DNA of 64,000 bases from Pseudoalteromonas galatheae (GCF_005886105.2 NZ_PNCO02000001.1:3052501-3116500), one strand, 5' to 3'. Shown: positions 48,414 through 57,498, counted from the first letter of the stretch. Numbers and translations are program-made. Notes: a model not told the origin generated them from the sequence alone.

Positions 48414-48749
48414 CTATTCTTGGAAATAAGTTCCCCAACCGTCGTATTCAACGCCAGCGTCTAATGCAACCTTTTCTAACTTGTCTACGTCTTCCATGAT
48501 GACGTCGGTATCCAGTTCGGCTTCTACAACAACATCAAAGCCCCAAATTTTGCCGCCGTCTTCGAGCTCAAGCTCTGCTGGTTCTTCAACATCATAGCCC
48601 AATTTAAATGCTGCTAATGCTGCTGCTTCCAGCTTGTCAAAGTCCTCACTTACAAAGTGATGTTCTACTTCATAAAGCGTTTCAGGGTTTGAACCGTCTT
48701 CTAGCAATGAAGAAACGATGTCTTCACTTATCTCACGCCAGTTTTCCAT
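48414..48749 (-). CDS. rraB: Ribonuclease E inhibitor RraB
   Basis: The 111-residue acidic protein matches RraB: LLEDGSNPETLYEVEHHF, LEAAALAAFKLGYDV and the end DAGVEYDGWGTYF. RraB binds RNase E and changes degradosome composition. The E. coli protein is longer with an acidic tail that is missing here. It overlaps the plsC stop by one base (TAATG). Confidence 0.93.
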   Translation of the reverse strand: MENWREISEDIVSSLLEDGSNPETLYEVEHHFVSEDFDKLEAAALAAFKLGYDVEEPAELELEDGGKIWGFDVVVEAELDTDVIMEDVDKLEKVALDAGVEYDGWGTYFQE

Positions 48750-49471
48750 TATTTTAATCTCGCTTTTGCATCTAGTTCAGCTATTCTTTGAGCCATTTTA
48801 GCATGGATCTGAGCAGCGTGATCCCTCGCTGGCACTTCTGGGTCTAAATATTCTGGCTCTAGCATGTCAATATAGACCTTACCATTATTCCAACGATTGA
48901 GTTTTATCTGCTCATGAGTTGAACTCATACACACTGGGATGATAGGCACGTTGGCGCTCATCGCAGTGTGAAATGCCCCGGTTTTAAAGGGCAACAAACC
49001 GCGACCATAGCTTCTGGTTCCTTCAGGGAACATCCAAACTGATAGTTTTGACTCGGTGATTTTTTTTGCTGATTTGGTCAGTGTTCCTAAGGCTTTAGAA
49101 CGATTAGCTCTATCAATCAAAATGTTGCCAGATAGCCAATACATTTGCCCAAAAAACGGGATCCACTTTAAGCTTTTTTTCCCCATGCTAACAGTGTTTT
49201 TTGGCACCACGGCCGGCAGCGTAAAGAGATCATAATTATTTTGGTGATTTGCAACATACATCGCGGGAACAACATGTTTAGCATTTTCATGCTGCGTGAT
49301 CACCAACTCAACACCTATCAACTTTGACATATAGCCATACCATCTGGCTATCGTGTGCACATTATTGGCGTGAAAAGGACGCACAATGCACAATAACAAT
49401 CCACAAATACCACTAACAATGATAAACACTGCTAATAAGAGAATTCGTATAATGGCAATCAATTTAACCAC
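48749..49471 (-). CDS. plsC: 1-acyl-sn-glycerol-3-phosphate acyltransferase PlsC
   Basis: The 240-residue acyltransferase has the catalytic NHQNNYD (HX4D), the FPEGTRS block and a C-terminal VPIIPVC. Two N-terminal hydrophobic segments anchor it in the inner membrane. It adds the second acyl chain in phosphatidic acid synthesis. It is the first gene of the plsC-rraB pair, linked by a one-base overlap. Confidence 0.92.
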   Translation of the reverse strand: MVKLIAIIRILLLAVFIIVSGICGLLLCIVRPFHANNVHTIARWYGYMSKLIGVELVITQHENAKHVVPAMYVANHQNNYDLFTLPAVVPKNTVSMGKKSLKWIPFFGQMYWLSGNILIDRANRSKALGTLTKSAKKITESKLSVWMFPEGTRSYGRGLLPFKTGAFHTAMSANVPIIPVCMSSTHEQIKLNRWNNGKVYIDMLEPEYLDPEVPARDHAAQIHAKMAQRIAELDAKARLK

Positions 49472-49600
49472 TCCAGAATTAAAATCTTGCGCATTATAGT
49501 AAAATAAGCGAACACTTGTAAGCTCAAAATGATGATAGTTTAGAGGCTGCCAGAGGAATCTCTGGGTATGATGGTTAAGATACTGATCTGTTTATAGAAA

Positions 49601-49627
49601 ATAAAAATGCCGCTAAGTAGCGGCATT
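49601..49627 (-). terminator. rpoH terminator
   Basis: On the minus strand AATGCCGCTA-CT-TAGCGGCATT is followed by TTTATTTT. It lies 30 bases past the rpoH stop. Confidence 0.9.
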
Positions 49628-49656
49628 TGACACACGATTTATCATTTTTGCAAAAT

Positions 49657-50514
49657 TTAGTTCATTGCGTTTTGCAACTTTTTCATCGCTGATTTTTCTA
49701 GCTGACGTACACGCTCTGCCGACACGCTATATTTCTCAGCAAGATCTTGTAGCGTTGCTTTTTCGTCGGCAAGCCAGCGTGCGCTTACGATATCTTGAGA
49801 GCGCTCATCAAGCGTTTTCAACGCTGCAAATAAACGATTATGTGACTGCTCTTGCCACTGCTCTTGCTCGACTTCTTCGGCAAGGTCGCTACTTGTGTCT
49901 GTTAAATACTGTACTGGAGAGAAGTTACCTGCTTGACTTTCGTCATCATCAGCAGATAGGTCAAAGCCCATATCTTGGCCTGCCATACGAGATTCCATCT
50001 CGCGAACTTCTTTCTCACTTACACCAAGCTCGTTTGCAACTGTTGTCACTTCGTCTTGGTTAAACCAACCTAAGCGCTTTTTATTTTTGCGCAGATTGAA
50101 GAATAATTTACGCTGCGCTTTTGTCGTCGCAACTTTCACAATACGCCAGTTCTTTAACACATATTCATGGATTTCCGCTTTAATCCAATGTACTGCAAAA
50201 GAAACAAGACGCACACCCACACTTGGGTCAAAACGCTTTACTGCTTTCATCAACCCAATGTTACCTTCTTGGATTAAATCAGCCTGAGGTAGGCCATAGC
50301 CCGAATAACTTTTTGCGATGTGAGCAACAAATCTCAAATGAGACATAATGAGTTGCTTAGCCGCGTTAAGATCCCCTTCTTCCTGAAGACGTGTCGCAAG
50401 TTTTTTCTCTTCCTCAGCGCCAAGCATAGGTATTGTGCTTACAGATTGAAGGTAACCTTCAACACTTGCGCTTTGCTGCCCAGTTAGTGCTAATGCGTAT
50501 AAATCTTTAGTCAT
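49657..50514 (-). CDS. rpoH: Heat-shock sigma factor RpoH (sigma-32)
   Basis: The 285-residue sigma-70-family factor has region 2 ([20 protein letters not shown]) and the RpoH box [14 protein letters not shown], which is specific to sigma-32 and needed for chaperone control. Region 4 has [19 protein letters not shown]. It directs RNA polymerase to heat-shock promoters. It is transcribed after ftsYEX as in E. coli, with its own promoter region. That promoter carries a CIRCE operator, which is absent from E. coli rpoH. Confidence 0.97.
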   Translation of the reverse strand: MTKDLYALALTGQQSASVEGYLQSVSTIPMLGAEEEKKLATRLQEEGDLNAAKQLIMSHLRFVAHIAKSYSGYGLPQADLIQEGNIGLMKAVKRFDPSVGVRLVSFAVHWIKAEIHEYVLKNWRIVKVATTKAQRKLFFNLRKNKKRLGWFNQDEVTTVANELGVSEKEVREMESRMAGQDMGFDLSADDDESQAGNFSPVQYLTDTSSDLAEEVEQEQWQEQSHNRLFAALKTLDERSQDIVSARWLADEKATLQDLAEKYSVSAERVRQLEKSAMKKLQNAMN

Positions 50515-50546
50515 GTTTCACCTCAGTGATAAACCGTTTCGTGTAT

Positions 50547-50608
50547 ATTTAGCACTCTAACATCTAGAGTGCTAAATGCAATCTACTTTATCTGATTTTT
50601 AAAATCAA
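50547..50608 (-). promoter_or_regulatory. rpoH promoter with perfect CIRCE (HrcA) operator
   Basis: Minus strand: TTGATT (50603-50608), 17-base spacer, TAGATT (50580-50585). Starting two bases after the -10 is a perfect CIRCE: TTAGCACTC (50549-50557), nine-base spacer, GAGTGCTAA (50567-50575). The symmetry extends to 11 bases per arm (50547-50557 and 50567-50577). The operator covers the expected start point and lies about 35 bases before the rpoH ATG. This is the usual place for HrcA repression. Confidence 0.85.
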
Positions 50609-50707
50609 CCTTTTTAGAAGAACTTCAAAAACAAAATATAACCTATTGAATAACAATAAAAATATTGAATTAACTTGGCTTCTTTTTACGATATTATTTT
50701 TTTATGA

Positions 50708-50750
50708 CAGTGCTAAATTTAATTAGTTCTGATTGTTTGAGTGCTAAAAT
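50708..50750. promoter_or_regulatory. Two isolated CIRCE half-sites
   Basis: AGTGCTAAAT (50709-50718) and GAGTGCTAAAAT (50739-50750) repeat the right arm of the CIRCE in direct orientation about 31 bases apart. They may be chance or weak accessory sites. Confidence 0.4.
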
Positions 50751-50764
50751 CTGATAGCAATTGG

Positions 50765-50795
50765 CAATCGACTGCTAAACTTTAGCAGTCGATTG
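50765..50795 (-). terminator. Perfect long hairpin after ftsX
   Basis: Fifteen-base perfect arms CAATCGACTGCTAAA/TTTAGCAGTCGATTG around a single base. It lies 18 bases past the ftsX stop. A T run is lacking, so it may stabilise the 3' end rather than terminate. Confidence 0.6.
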
Positions 50796-50812
50796 GTAGT
50801 TGTAACGTTAAA

Positions 50813-51799
50813 TCACACCTTTTCAGGTTCAATCTCTTTTATATAACGGTGTACAGAAAGAAAAGAGCCTACAAACCCTAAAGTAATCGCGGTGCCAAGT
50901 AGCACTAAAAGTTCATTCCCTGCCATCCCTTGAAGCACAAAGTTGCTTTGATATACCCCAACAACCGTAGAGACAGCTGATTCCAACCACCACAACATAA
51001 GGGCAACGCAGATAAAGGCAACCAAACCACCAACTATGCCATACCATACACCAGTCCAAAGAAACGGAGCCTGAATAAAAGCATTGGTCGCTCCCACCAG
51101 TTTTAGCACTTGAATTTCTTCTTTCTTGTCCATGATGGATAAGCGTATGGTATTTCCAATAATCAAGATAACAGCGCTAAGCAATAGAAACCCCACGGTG
51201 ATCACACTTTCTTTTAGTAACCCCAGTAGTGCATTAAGGCGCTCTAGCCATTCAATATCCAGCTTACCAAACTCAACCTCACGCTCTTTTTCAAGTTTAG
51301 TAAGAAGCTCAGTTGCGGCTTGTGGTTTTCTAAAACGACTAACAGGTGTTACCAACACAACATTAGGCAAGGGGTTTTCTTCTAAATAGTTAAGCGCCTG
51401 ACCAAAGCCAGACATTGACTTAAATTCATCCAGAGCTTGACTTTTACTTATCAGTACTACTTTTTCTATTTCTGGATAGAGTGCAAGTCGCTTCACCAAA
51501 GTTTGTGTCTGTGACTCTGTCATTTCATCTTTAACAAATAATGATATTTCAGATGCTTCTTTAAACCCGCTACTTACCTGCTGGACATTTTTCACTACCA
51601 CATAAAGCGTCGCTGGCAATGTCAGGCTGAGCCCCAAAACTAGAATAGTCATTAAAGAGGCCATTGGCGTCCGCCACATTTCCCCAAGGCTCTGTACACC
51701 TTGACGAATAATCATCAAACAAAAAAAGTAAAAATGATGAAATATCGACTTTTTACTCTGTTCAGCCTGATTTCCTCTTCCTTTAAACAACAAACTCAT
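50813..51799 (-). CDS. ftsX: Cell-division ABC permease FtsX
   Basis: The 328-residue protein has four membrane helices: one N-terminal (about 50-75), a periplasmic loop (80-190), then three C-terminal ones. It forms the FtsEX complex, which signals to murein hydrolases at the septum. Its start overlaps ftsE by four bases. The length (328) is close to E. coli FtsX (352). Confidence 0.95.
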   Translation of the reverse strand: MSLLFKGRGNQAEQSKKSIFHHFYFFCLMIIRQGVQSLGEMWRTPMASLMTILVLGLSLTLPATLYVVVKNVQQVSSGFKEASEISLFVKDEMTESQTQTLVKRLALYPEIEKVVLISKSQALDEFKSMSGFGQALNYLEENPLPNVVLVTPVSRFRKPQAATELLTKLEKEREVEFGKLDIEWLERLNALLGLLKESVITVGFLLLSAVILIIGNTIRLSIMDKKEEIQVLKLVGATNAFIQAPFLWTGVWYGIVGGLVAFICVALMLWWLESAVSTVVGVYQSNFVLQGMAGNELLVLLGTAITLGFVGSFLSVHRYIKEIEPEKV

Positions 51800-52473
51800 A
51801 GCGTGTCCTCCGCTAGCGGATCTTGTAGCATACGTCCTTGATTCAGTGTGAAGCTACGGTATTTCATGCGTGCTATTAACCCTAAATCATGGGTAGCGAT
51901 AAGAACAGATGTACCACGGCGATTAAATTCTTCAAATAGGTTCAGAATTTCCATCGATAGTTCAGGGTCTAAGTTTCCTGTAGGTTCGTCTGCAAGCAGC
52001 AAAGGCGGCGAGTTAACAATCGCTCTTGCTATGCCAACACGTTGCTGTTCACCTCCAGATAACACACTCGGGTGACACTTTGCTTTATCAAGCAAACCCA
52101 CCTTGTCCAAAGCAGCATGTACTCTTTTGGTGATCTGTTTATGGTGAGTACCTTCAATAACTAAAGGTAGTGCGACGTTATCAAATACACTGTAACGTTC
52201 AAGTAGGCGGTGGTTTTGAAAAATAATCCCAATATCTCGGCGAACAAAAGGAACTTGCCGGTTGGATACCGTATTGAGGTCAACACCATTAATGTAGACA
52301 CGGCCTGCTGATGGCCTTTCCATCACGCTAACCAACTTTAATAATGTACTTTTACCTGCGCCACTGTGGCCAGTTAAAAATGCGAGTTCTCCATTTGCAA
52401 GTTCAAAGCTAACTTTTTCCAGCGCTTTGTGCCCACCAGGATAAGTTTTGCTCACTTGCTCAAATTTAATCAT
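51796..52473 (-). CDS. ftsE: Cell-division ABC ATPase FtsE
   Basis: The 225-residue ATPase has Walker A GHSGAGKSTLL, signature LSGGEQQRVGIARA and Walker B LLLADEPTGNLD. It pairs with FtsX at the division septum. It follows ftsY and overlaps ftsX by four bases, matching the ftsYEX order in E. coli. Confidence 0.96.
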   Translation of the reverse strand: MIKFEQVSKTYPGGHKALEKVSFELANGELAFLTGHSGAGKSTLLKLVSVMERPSAGRVYINGVDLNTVSNRQVPFVRRDIGIIFQNHRLLERYSVFDNVALPLVIEGTHHKQITKRVHAALDKVGLLDKAKCHPSVLSGGEQQRVGIARAIVNSPPLLLADEPTGNLDPELSMEILNLFEEFNRRGTSVLIATHDLGLIARMKYRSFTLNQGRMLQDPLAEDTL

Positions 52474-52587
52474 GTTGGCCTCTTATACTTATTTTTAACC
52501 ATGACGCTCAGCCCGTGGCATTGTAGCAATTCAGCAATCGAATAAAGCGGGCAAATTTGCCCGCTTTATTGCAACTGATGTCTCTAT

Positions 52588-53859
52588 TTATTCTTGACTG
52601 AACAAAGCCTCGATAAAATCATCACTCTTAAAGGTGCGTAAGTCGTCAATGCCTTCACCTACACCTATATATCGAATTGGCACCTTAAACTGATCCGCCA
52701 CAGCAAAGATAACCCCACCTTTGGCTGTACCATCAAGCTTAGTTAACGTGATACCAGTTAAGCCAACCGCTTGATTAAACAGTTTTACCTGACTAATCGC
52801 ATTCTGACCAGTTCCGGCATCAATCGTCAACATCACTTCATGTGGCGCGTCTGGGTCTAATTTTTTCATTACTCGAGCTATCTTCTCAAGCTCTTGCATT
52901 AGGTTATCTTTATTTTGTAATCGACCCGCTGTATCCGCTATTAATACATCAATATTTCTCGCTTTAGCGGCTTGGAAAGCATCAAATACCACCGACGCAG
53001 AATCAGCACCTGTGTGCTGGGCCACAACAGGGATACTGTTTCTTTCACCCCATACCTGCAACTGCTCTACCGCAGCCGCGCGGAAAGTATCGCCAGCCGC
53101 CAACATGACGGATTTACCTTCACTTTGAAACTGTTTGGCAAGCTTACCGATTGTCGTCGTTTTACCAACACCATTTACGCCAACCATTAAGATAACAAAA
53201 GGTTTTTTATCGGCAGGGATCTCAAGCGGCTGCTCTGCCGTTTTTAAGATCTCTGACATTTCTTTTTTCATTAGATCATATAAAGCTTCACCGTCTTTTA
53301 ACTGCTTTCTATCAGCAGCATCAGTCAGGTTATCTATCAGCTTCATCGTGGTTTCAACACCAATATCAGCCGTTAGCAATTGTGTTTCTAGATCTTCGAA
53401 CAATTCATCATCGATTTTCTTGCCTTTGAATACCGAAGCAAAGCCCGAGCCGATATTGGCTTTGGTTTTCAAAAGGCCTTTTTTAAGGCGAGAAAAGAAA
53501 CCTTCTTTTTTCGGCTTCTCTTGTTCTTTAGCTAATTGTGCCTGACGCTCTGCCTCTTCACGTTCAGCTTGTTCTTTCGCTTCTTGCGCTTGATGTTCTG
53601 CTTCCTCGCGCTCGGCTTGTTCTTTCGCTAATTGTGCCTGACGTTCTGCTTCTTCACGCTCAGCTTGTTCTTTAGCTAATTGTGCCTGACGTTCTGCTTC
53701 TTCACGCTCAGCTTGTTCTTTTGCTAATTGTGCCTGACGCTCTGCCTCTTCACGCTCTGCTTGTTCTTTTGCTAACTGTTCTTGGCGCTCAGCTTCTTGC
53801 TGCTCTTTATCGGATTTACCAAAGCCCAACCAAGATAAAAATTTGTTTTTCTTTCCCAT
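52588..53859 (-). CDS. ftsY: SRP receptor FtsY with six 16-residue N-terminal repeats
   Basis: The 423-residue protein is the docking GTPase for the signal recognition particle at the inner membrane. The NG domain (about 115-423) has VGVNGVGKTTTIGKLA (G1), DTAGRLQ (G3) and TKLDGTAKGG (G4). The N-terminal A domain (residues 22-117) is six tandem 16-residue repeats of the type EAERQAQLAKEQAERE, predicted as one long charged helix. ATG 53859 is preferred over GTG 53865; the ribosome site is weak. Confidence 0.95.
   Translation of the reverse strand: MGKKNKFLSWLGFGKSDKEQQEAERQEQLAKEQAEREEAERQAQLAKEQAEREEAERQAQLAKEQAEREEAERQAQLAKEQAEREEAEHQAQEAKEQAEREEAERQAQLAKEQEKPKKEGFFSRLKKGLLKTKANIGSGFASVFKGKKIDDELFEDLETQLLTADIGVETTMKLIDNLTDAADRKQLKDGEALYDLMKKEMSEILKTAEQPLEIPADKKPFVILMVGVNGVGKTTTIGKLAKQFQSEGKSVMLAAGDTFRAAAVEQLQVWGERNSIPVVAQHTGADSASVVFDAFQAAKARNIDVLIADTAGRLQNKDNLMQELEKIARVMKKLDPDAPHEVMLTIDAGTGQNAISQVKLFNQAVGLTGITLTKLDGTAKGGVIFAVADQFKVPIRYIGVGEGIDDLRTFKSDDFIEALFSQE
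53509..53796 (-). repeat. Six tandem 48-bp repeats in ftsY
   Basis: Six in-frame copies of a 48-base unit coding for EAERQAQLAKEQAERE. The inner copies are almost identical in DNA. Such an array can change copy number by slippage or recombination without frameshift. Confidence 0.85.
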
Positions 53860-54121
53860 ATTCACTTATGACCGTGTTAGATAAATTGCATAAACCCAAA
53901 GCAAAATGTTGATGATCTTGCTACCATACTCGAAAACGCCAATCCGCATCAGCTTATCGCTTTTACTTGGATTGATATCACACTTAATTTTGGGCTCGAA
54001 AGGCAAGCCGAGGATGGCAACCTTAGTGCTTAGACAAAATTGCGTGCAAGTGTACCATGTTCCGTAAGGATGAAAAATCCTGACACCAAGAACCTTTAAT
54101 AAAGAAGCAAATTACGTCGCT

Positions 54122-54706
54122 ATGAGAAAATCTAAGCCTAAATCAAATACCAAACAGTCTGGATTCATTCGCCTGATCAGTGGCAAGCATAAAGGTCGCA
54201 AGTTACCTGTTCATGATGTTGTGGGATTAAGACCAACAACGGATAGAATGAAAGAAACCGTTTTTAATTGGCTCATGCAGGATGTAAGAGACGCAAAAGT
54301 ACTCGATTGCTTTGCCGGTGCTGGCAGTCTAGGATTTGAGGCTATTTCACGCTTTGCAGCAAGCGGAACCTTTATCGAACTGGATAAAACCGCAGCGACG
54401 CAGCTTAGCAATAATGCAACCTTACTTAAGCTGGATAACGTTGAAATCATTAATACCAACGCATTAACCATGCTGGCAAATAACCCTAAGCAACAGCAAT
54501 ATAACTTGGTTTTTATTGACCCCCCCTTTCGCAAAGGGCTTGTCACTCCTTGCTGCGCCTTACTTGAATCGCAGTCTTGGCTCAGCGAAGACGCGCTCAT
54601 CTACGTTGAATTTGAACAAGAGGCACAACCTGAAACACCAGAAAATTGGCACTTGATTAAAGAAAAGCATGCAGGACAAGTGATCTGCCGCCTTTATCAG
54701 CGCTGA
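54122..54706 (+). CDS. rsmD: 16S rRNA (guanine-966-N2) methyltransferase RsmD
   Basis: The 194-residue SAM-dependent methyltransferase has GLRPTTDRMKETVFNWL, the SAM loop VLDCFAGAGSLGFEA, and the catalytic DPPF in VFIDPPFRKG. It methylates G966 of 16S rRNA. It is divergent from ftsY as in E. coli. The preceding 256 bases hold the two promoters. Confidence 0.95.
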   Translation: MRKSKPKSNTKQSGFIRLISGKHKGRKLPVHDVVGLRPTTDRMKETVFNWLMQDVRDAKVLDCFAGAGSLGFEAISRFAASGTFIELDKTAATQLSNNATLLKLDNVEIINTNALTMLANNPKQQQYNLVFIDPPFRKGLVTPCCALLESQSWLSEDALIYVEFEQEAQPETPENWHLIKEKHAGQVICRLYQR

Positions 54707-54749
54707 AATTCCCCCATAAAGAATGAAAAAACAGCCGCTAGCGTATGAC

Positions 54750-54778
54750 ATGACAGGGCTGGTGTTTTTAGCTATAAT
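54750..54778 (+). promoter_or_regulatory. rpsU promoter
   Basis: ATGACA (54750-54755), 17-base spacer, TATAAT (54773-54778). No LexA box is visible, unlike the E. coli rpsU promoter. Confidence 0.8.
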
Positions 54779-54892
54779 TTAAGCTTTACATGCGGTCTTG
54801 CTTCAGATTACAATACCGCACCATTTTTGAACCAATTGGCTAGTTTTTAGCCAGATAGAGCTAAGCTCATTAATTAGGTAGGTGAATTTTTA

Positions 54893-55108
54893 ATGCCAGT
54901 AATTAAAGTAAGAGAAAACGAGCCGTTTGACGTTGCACTACGTCGTTTCAAACGTTCATGTGAAAAAGCAGGTATCCTTTCTGAAGTTCGTCGTCGCGAG
55001 CACTACGAGAAGCCAACTGCTGAGCGTAAGCGCAAAAAAGCTGCAGCGGTTAAGCGTCACATGAAGAAGCTTTCTCGCGAAAACGCACGTCGCGTTAAAT
55101 TATACTAA
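54893..55108 (+). CDS. rpsU: Ribosomal protein S21
   Basis: The 71-residue very basic protein starts [20 protein letters not shown] and ends in the typical arginine/lysine-rich tail. It is part of the 30S subunit and needed for start-site recognition. It is first in the rpsU-yqeY-dnaG-rpoD cluster. The start follows TAGGTAGGTGA. Confidence 0.98.
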   Translation: MPVIKVRENEPFDVALRRFKRSCEKAGILSEVRRREHYEKPTAERKRKKAAAVKRHMKKLSRENARRVKLY

Positions 55109-55128
55109 TCAGTATTGGTCTTGTATCA

Positions 55129-55575
55129 ATGAGCTTATTAGTTACGCTAAAAGACGCACAAAAAGAAGCGATGAAAGCCAAAGATAAACTTCGTCTTGGC
55201 GCGATTCGTGCGGTACTTGCTGAAATTAAACAGCGAGAAATCGACAACCAAACTACACTAGACGACGCAGGCATTACTGCGGTTTTAGTTAAGTTGGTTA
55301 AGCAACGTCGCGATTCTTATACCCAGTATAAAGATGCAGGGCGTGAAGACTTAGCTGATATCGAAGCTAACGAAATTAGCGTACTTGAGACATTCCTTCC
55401 TAAGCCACTTAGCGAAGATGAAATTGTCGAGCTAATTGATGCCGTGATTGCACAAACTGGTGCGTCAGGCATGCAAGACATGGGTAAAGTAATGGGTGCG
55501 ATTAAAGCTGAAGCTGAAGGTCGTGCTGATATGGGTAAAGTCTCTGGTTTAATTAAGCAAAGACTTACCGCTTAA
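55129..55575 (+). CDS. yqeY: YqeY/GatB-tail family protein
   Basis: The 148-residue protein matches the YqeY family, related to the C-terminal tRNA-binding tail of GatB: MKAKDKLRLGAIRAVLAEIK, LPKPLSEDEI and DMGKVMGAIKAEAEGRADMG. The precise function is unknown; tRNA-linked roles have been suggested. It lies between rpsU and dnaG, 20 bases after rpsU; E. coli lacks it at this place. Confidence 0.92.
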   Translation: MSLLVTLKDAQKEAMKAKDKLRLGAIRAVLAEIKQREIDNQTTLDDAGITAVLVKLVKQRRDSYTQYKDAGREDLADIEANEISVLETFLPKPLSEDEIVELIDAVIAQTGASGMQDMGKVMGAIKAEAEGRADMGKVSGLIKQRLTA

Positions 55576-55605
55576 GCCCACATACAATTGTATGATTGAT
55601 AAGTG

Positions 55606-55636
55606 AACCGAGCCTAGTGCTCGGTTTCTTCGTTTT
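55606..55636 (+). terminator. Terminator/attenuator between yqeY and dnaG
   Basis: AACCGAGC-CTAGT-GCTCGGTT followed by TCTTCGTTTT. The T run is interrupted, so partial read-through to dnaG is likely. Confidence 0.7.
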
Positions 55637-55688
55637 AGGCGTCATGCGTATCAATGCAGCGCTAATAAGATACCTTAATTGAATTAAG

Positions 55689-55719
55689 TTGATTTTTTCT
55701 CGTTGCTACTTGATATAAT
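55689..55719 (+). promoter_or_regulatory. dnaG promoter with extended -10
   Basis: TGATATAAT at 55711-55719 is an extended -10. A TTGATT at 55689 is 19 bases upstream of the hexamer, so the extended -10 probably dominates. Confidence 0.7.
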
Positions 55720-55752
55720 GCGCTCACTCACTAATACAACTTCGGAACTTAA

Positions 55753-57492
55753 ATGAAAGGCAAAATCCCTAGACAGTTTATTGATGACTTGCTCGCAAGA
55801 GCGGATATTGTCGAGCTCATAGACGGTCGTGTGGGATTAAAAAAGGCAGGAAAAGACTATCAAGCCTGCTGTCCATTTCACAATGAAAAAACGCCTTCAT
55901 TTACCGTGTCACGTGATAAACAGTTTTATCATTGCTTCGGCTGTGGTGCCAATGGCAACGCAATCTCCTTCTTAATGGAATACGACAAGCTTGAATTTGT
56001 CGATGCTATTGAAGAATTAGCCGCCCTATTAAACTTAGAAGTACCACGCGAAAATGCCCCGCAAGGGCCGCAGCGTTCAATGGAAGAAAAAAAGTCTGAC
56101 TATGACTTAATGCTCCAAGCGGCTAAGTTTTATCAGCATCAGTTAAAGCACCATAGCAATGCCACTCAAGTAATTGACTACGTGAAAGGGCGCGGCTTGA
56201 GTGGTGAAACTGTACAAAAGTTTATGATTGGTTATGCACCTCCTGAGTGGGAATCATTGTGTAATCAAATAGCCCGCAAGCCTGAGCATAAACAACAGCT
56301 GCTTGATTTGAAATTAGCATCAGAAAAGTCAGCTGGCCGCCAATTTGACTTCTTCCGCGATCGCTTGATGTTCCCTATTCGTGACAAACGTGGTCGTGTC
56401 ATCGCATTTGGCGGAAGGATAATGGGTGCAGATCAAGGCCCTAAATATCTAAACTCGCCTGAAACACGCATTTTCCATAAAAGTTTCGAGCTTTATGGTT
56501 TTTATGAAGCCAAGCAAGCACACAAGCAATTAGATAAGGTGTTGATTGTGGAAGGCTATATGGACGTCGTTGCCCTAGCAGAAAAAGGCATTGATTACGC
56601 CGTTGCCGCATTAGGCACTGCAACCACCGCTGAACACATGCAAACTTTGTTTCGTAATACCGACAGAGTGATCTGCTGCTACGACGGTGACAGAGCTGGC
56701 CGCGATGCTGCTTGGCGTGCGCTTGACCATGCCCTACCTAACTTGAAAGACGGTAAGTCACTACAGTTTGTATTTTTGCCTGATGGTGAAGACCCGGACT
56801 CATTAGTGCAGCAAGAAGGCAAAGACGCCTTTGAAGCACGACTGGAAACGGCAAGCGATTATACGCAAGTATTGTTTACCAAATTACGTGAGCAATGCGA
56901 CCTTACAAATGATGCAGGCAAATCCAAGCTGCTTACCGATGCCATTCCACTGCTCAGCAAAATACCCAGTGACTACTACCAAGAGAGTTTGTTAACTACC
57001 TTAGCGAGGTTAATTGGTCGTACTCGTGAGCAGCTTAGTGCTAAATTAGCAAGTAACAAACAGCAGAATAAAATTGAGCGCCAATTTAAAGTGACTCCGA
57101 TGCGTCGAGCGATTGGCTTACTGCTCCAACATCCACAGCTTGCGCAAACGGTTGAGTACATGCCAGAGCTAGGTGAAATGGCAATCCCAGGTATTCAACT
57201 ACTGCTGAGCTTACAAATGTTATGTAGTGATAACCCACAAATAAACACAGCGCAGTTACTTGAACACTATCGCGACCAGGCTGAATTCGATGCCTTGAAA
57301 AAGCTTGCGGTATGGCAACATGGCGTTGCTGAAGATAGGCTAGAAGACGAATTTAAAAATACTTTTCAATTTATTGAAGATCAGTGTTTAAATTATCGCC
57401 TAGAGACCCTATTAATAAAGGAGAAAACCGAAGGCTTAACAAATGATGAGCGGCTAGAATGCGCACTCCTTACCCAAGCGCTTAAACAGTAG
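55753..57492 (+). CDS. dnaG: DNA primase DnaG
   Basis: The 579-residue primase has an N-terminal zinc ribbon (CCPFHNEKTPSF, CFGCGANG), a TOPRIM catalytic core (VEGYMDVVAL, CCYDGDRAGRDA, DGEDPDSLV) and a C-terminal helicase-binding domain. It makes RNA primers at the replication fork. The length matches E. coli DnaG (581). It lies third in the cluster. Confidence 0.97.
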   Translation: MKGKIPRQFIDDLLARADIVELIDGRVGLKKAGKDYQACCPFHNEKTPSFTVSRDKQFYHCFGCGANGNAISFLMEYDKLEFVDAIEELAALLNLEVPRENAPQGPQRSMEEKKSDYDLMLQAAKFYQHQLKHHSNATQVIDYVKGRGLSGETVQKFMIGYAPPEWESLCNQIARKPEHKQQLLDLKLASEKSAGRQFDFFRDRLMFPIRDKRGRVIAFGGRIMGADQGPKYLNSPETRIFHKSFELYGFYEAKQAHKQLDKVLIVEGYMDVVALAEKGIDYAVAALGTATTAEHMQTLFRNTDRVICCYDGDRAGRDAAWRALDHALPNLKDGKSLQFVFLPDGEDPDSLVQQEGKDAFEARLETASDYTQVLFTKLREQCDLTNDAGKSKLLTDAIPLLSKIPSDYYQESLLTTLARLIGRTREQLSAKLASNKQQNKIERQFKVTPMRRAIGLLLQHPQLAQTVEYMPELGEMAIPGIQLLLSLQMLCSDNPQINTAQLLEHYRDQAEFDALKKLAVWQHGVAEDRLEDEFKNTFQFIEDQCLNYRLETLLIKEKTEGLTNDERLECALLTQALKQ

Positions 57493-57498
57493 AAGTTC

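Noticed and set aside
54707..54892. LexA box at the rpsU promoter, expected from E. coli
   Set aside because: No CTGT-N8-ACAG dyad is present.
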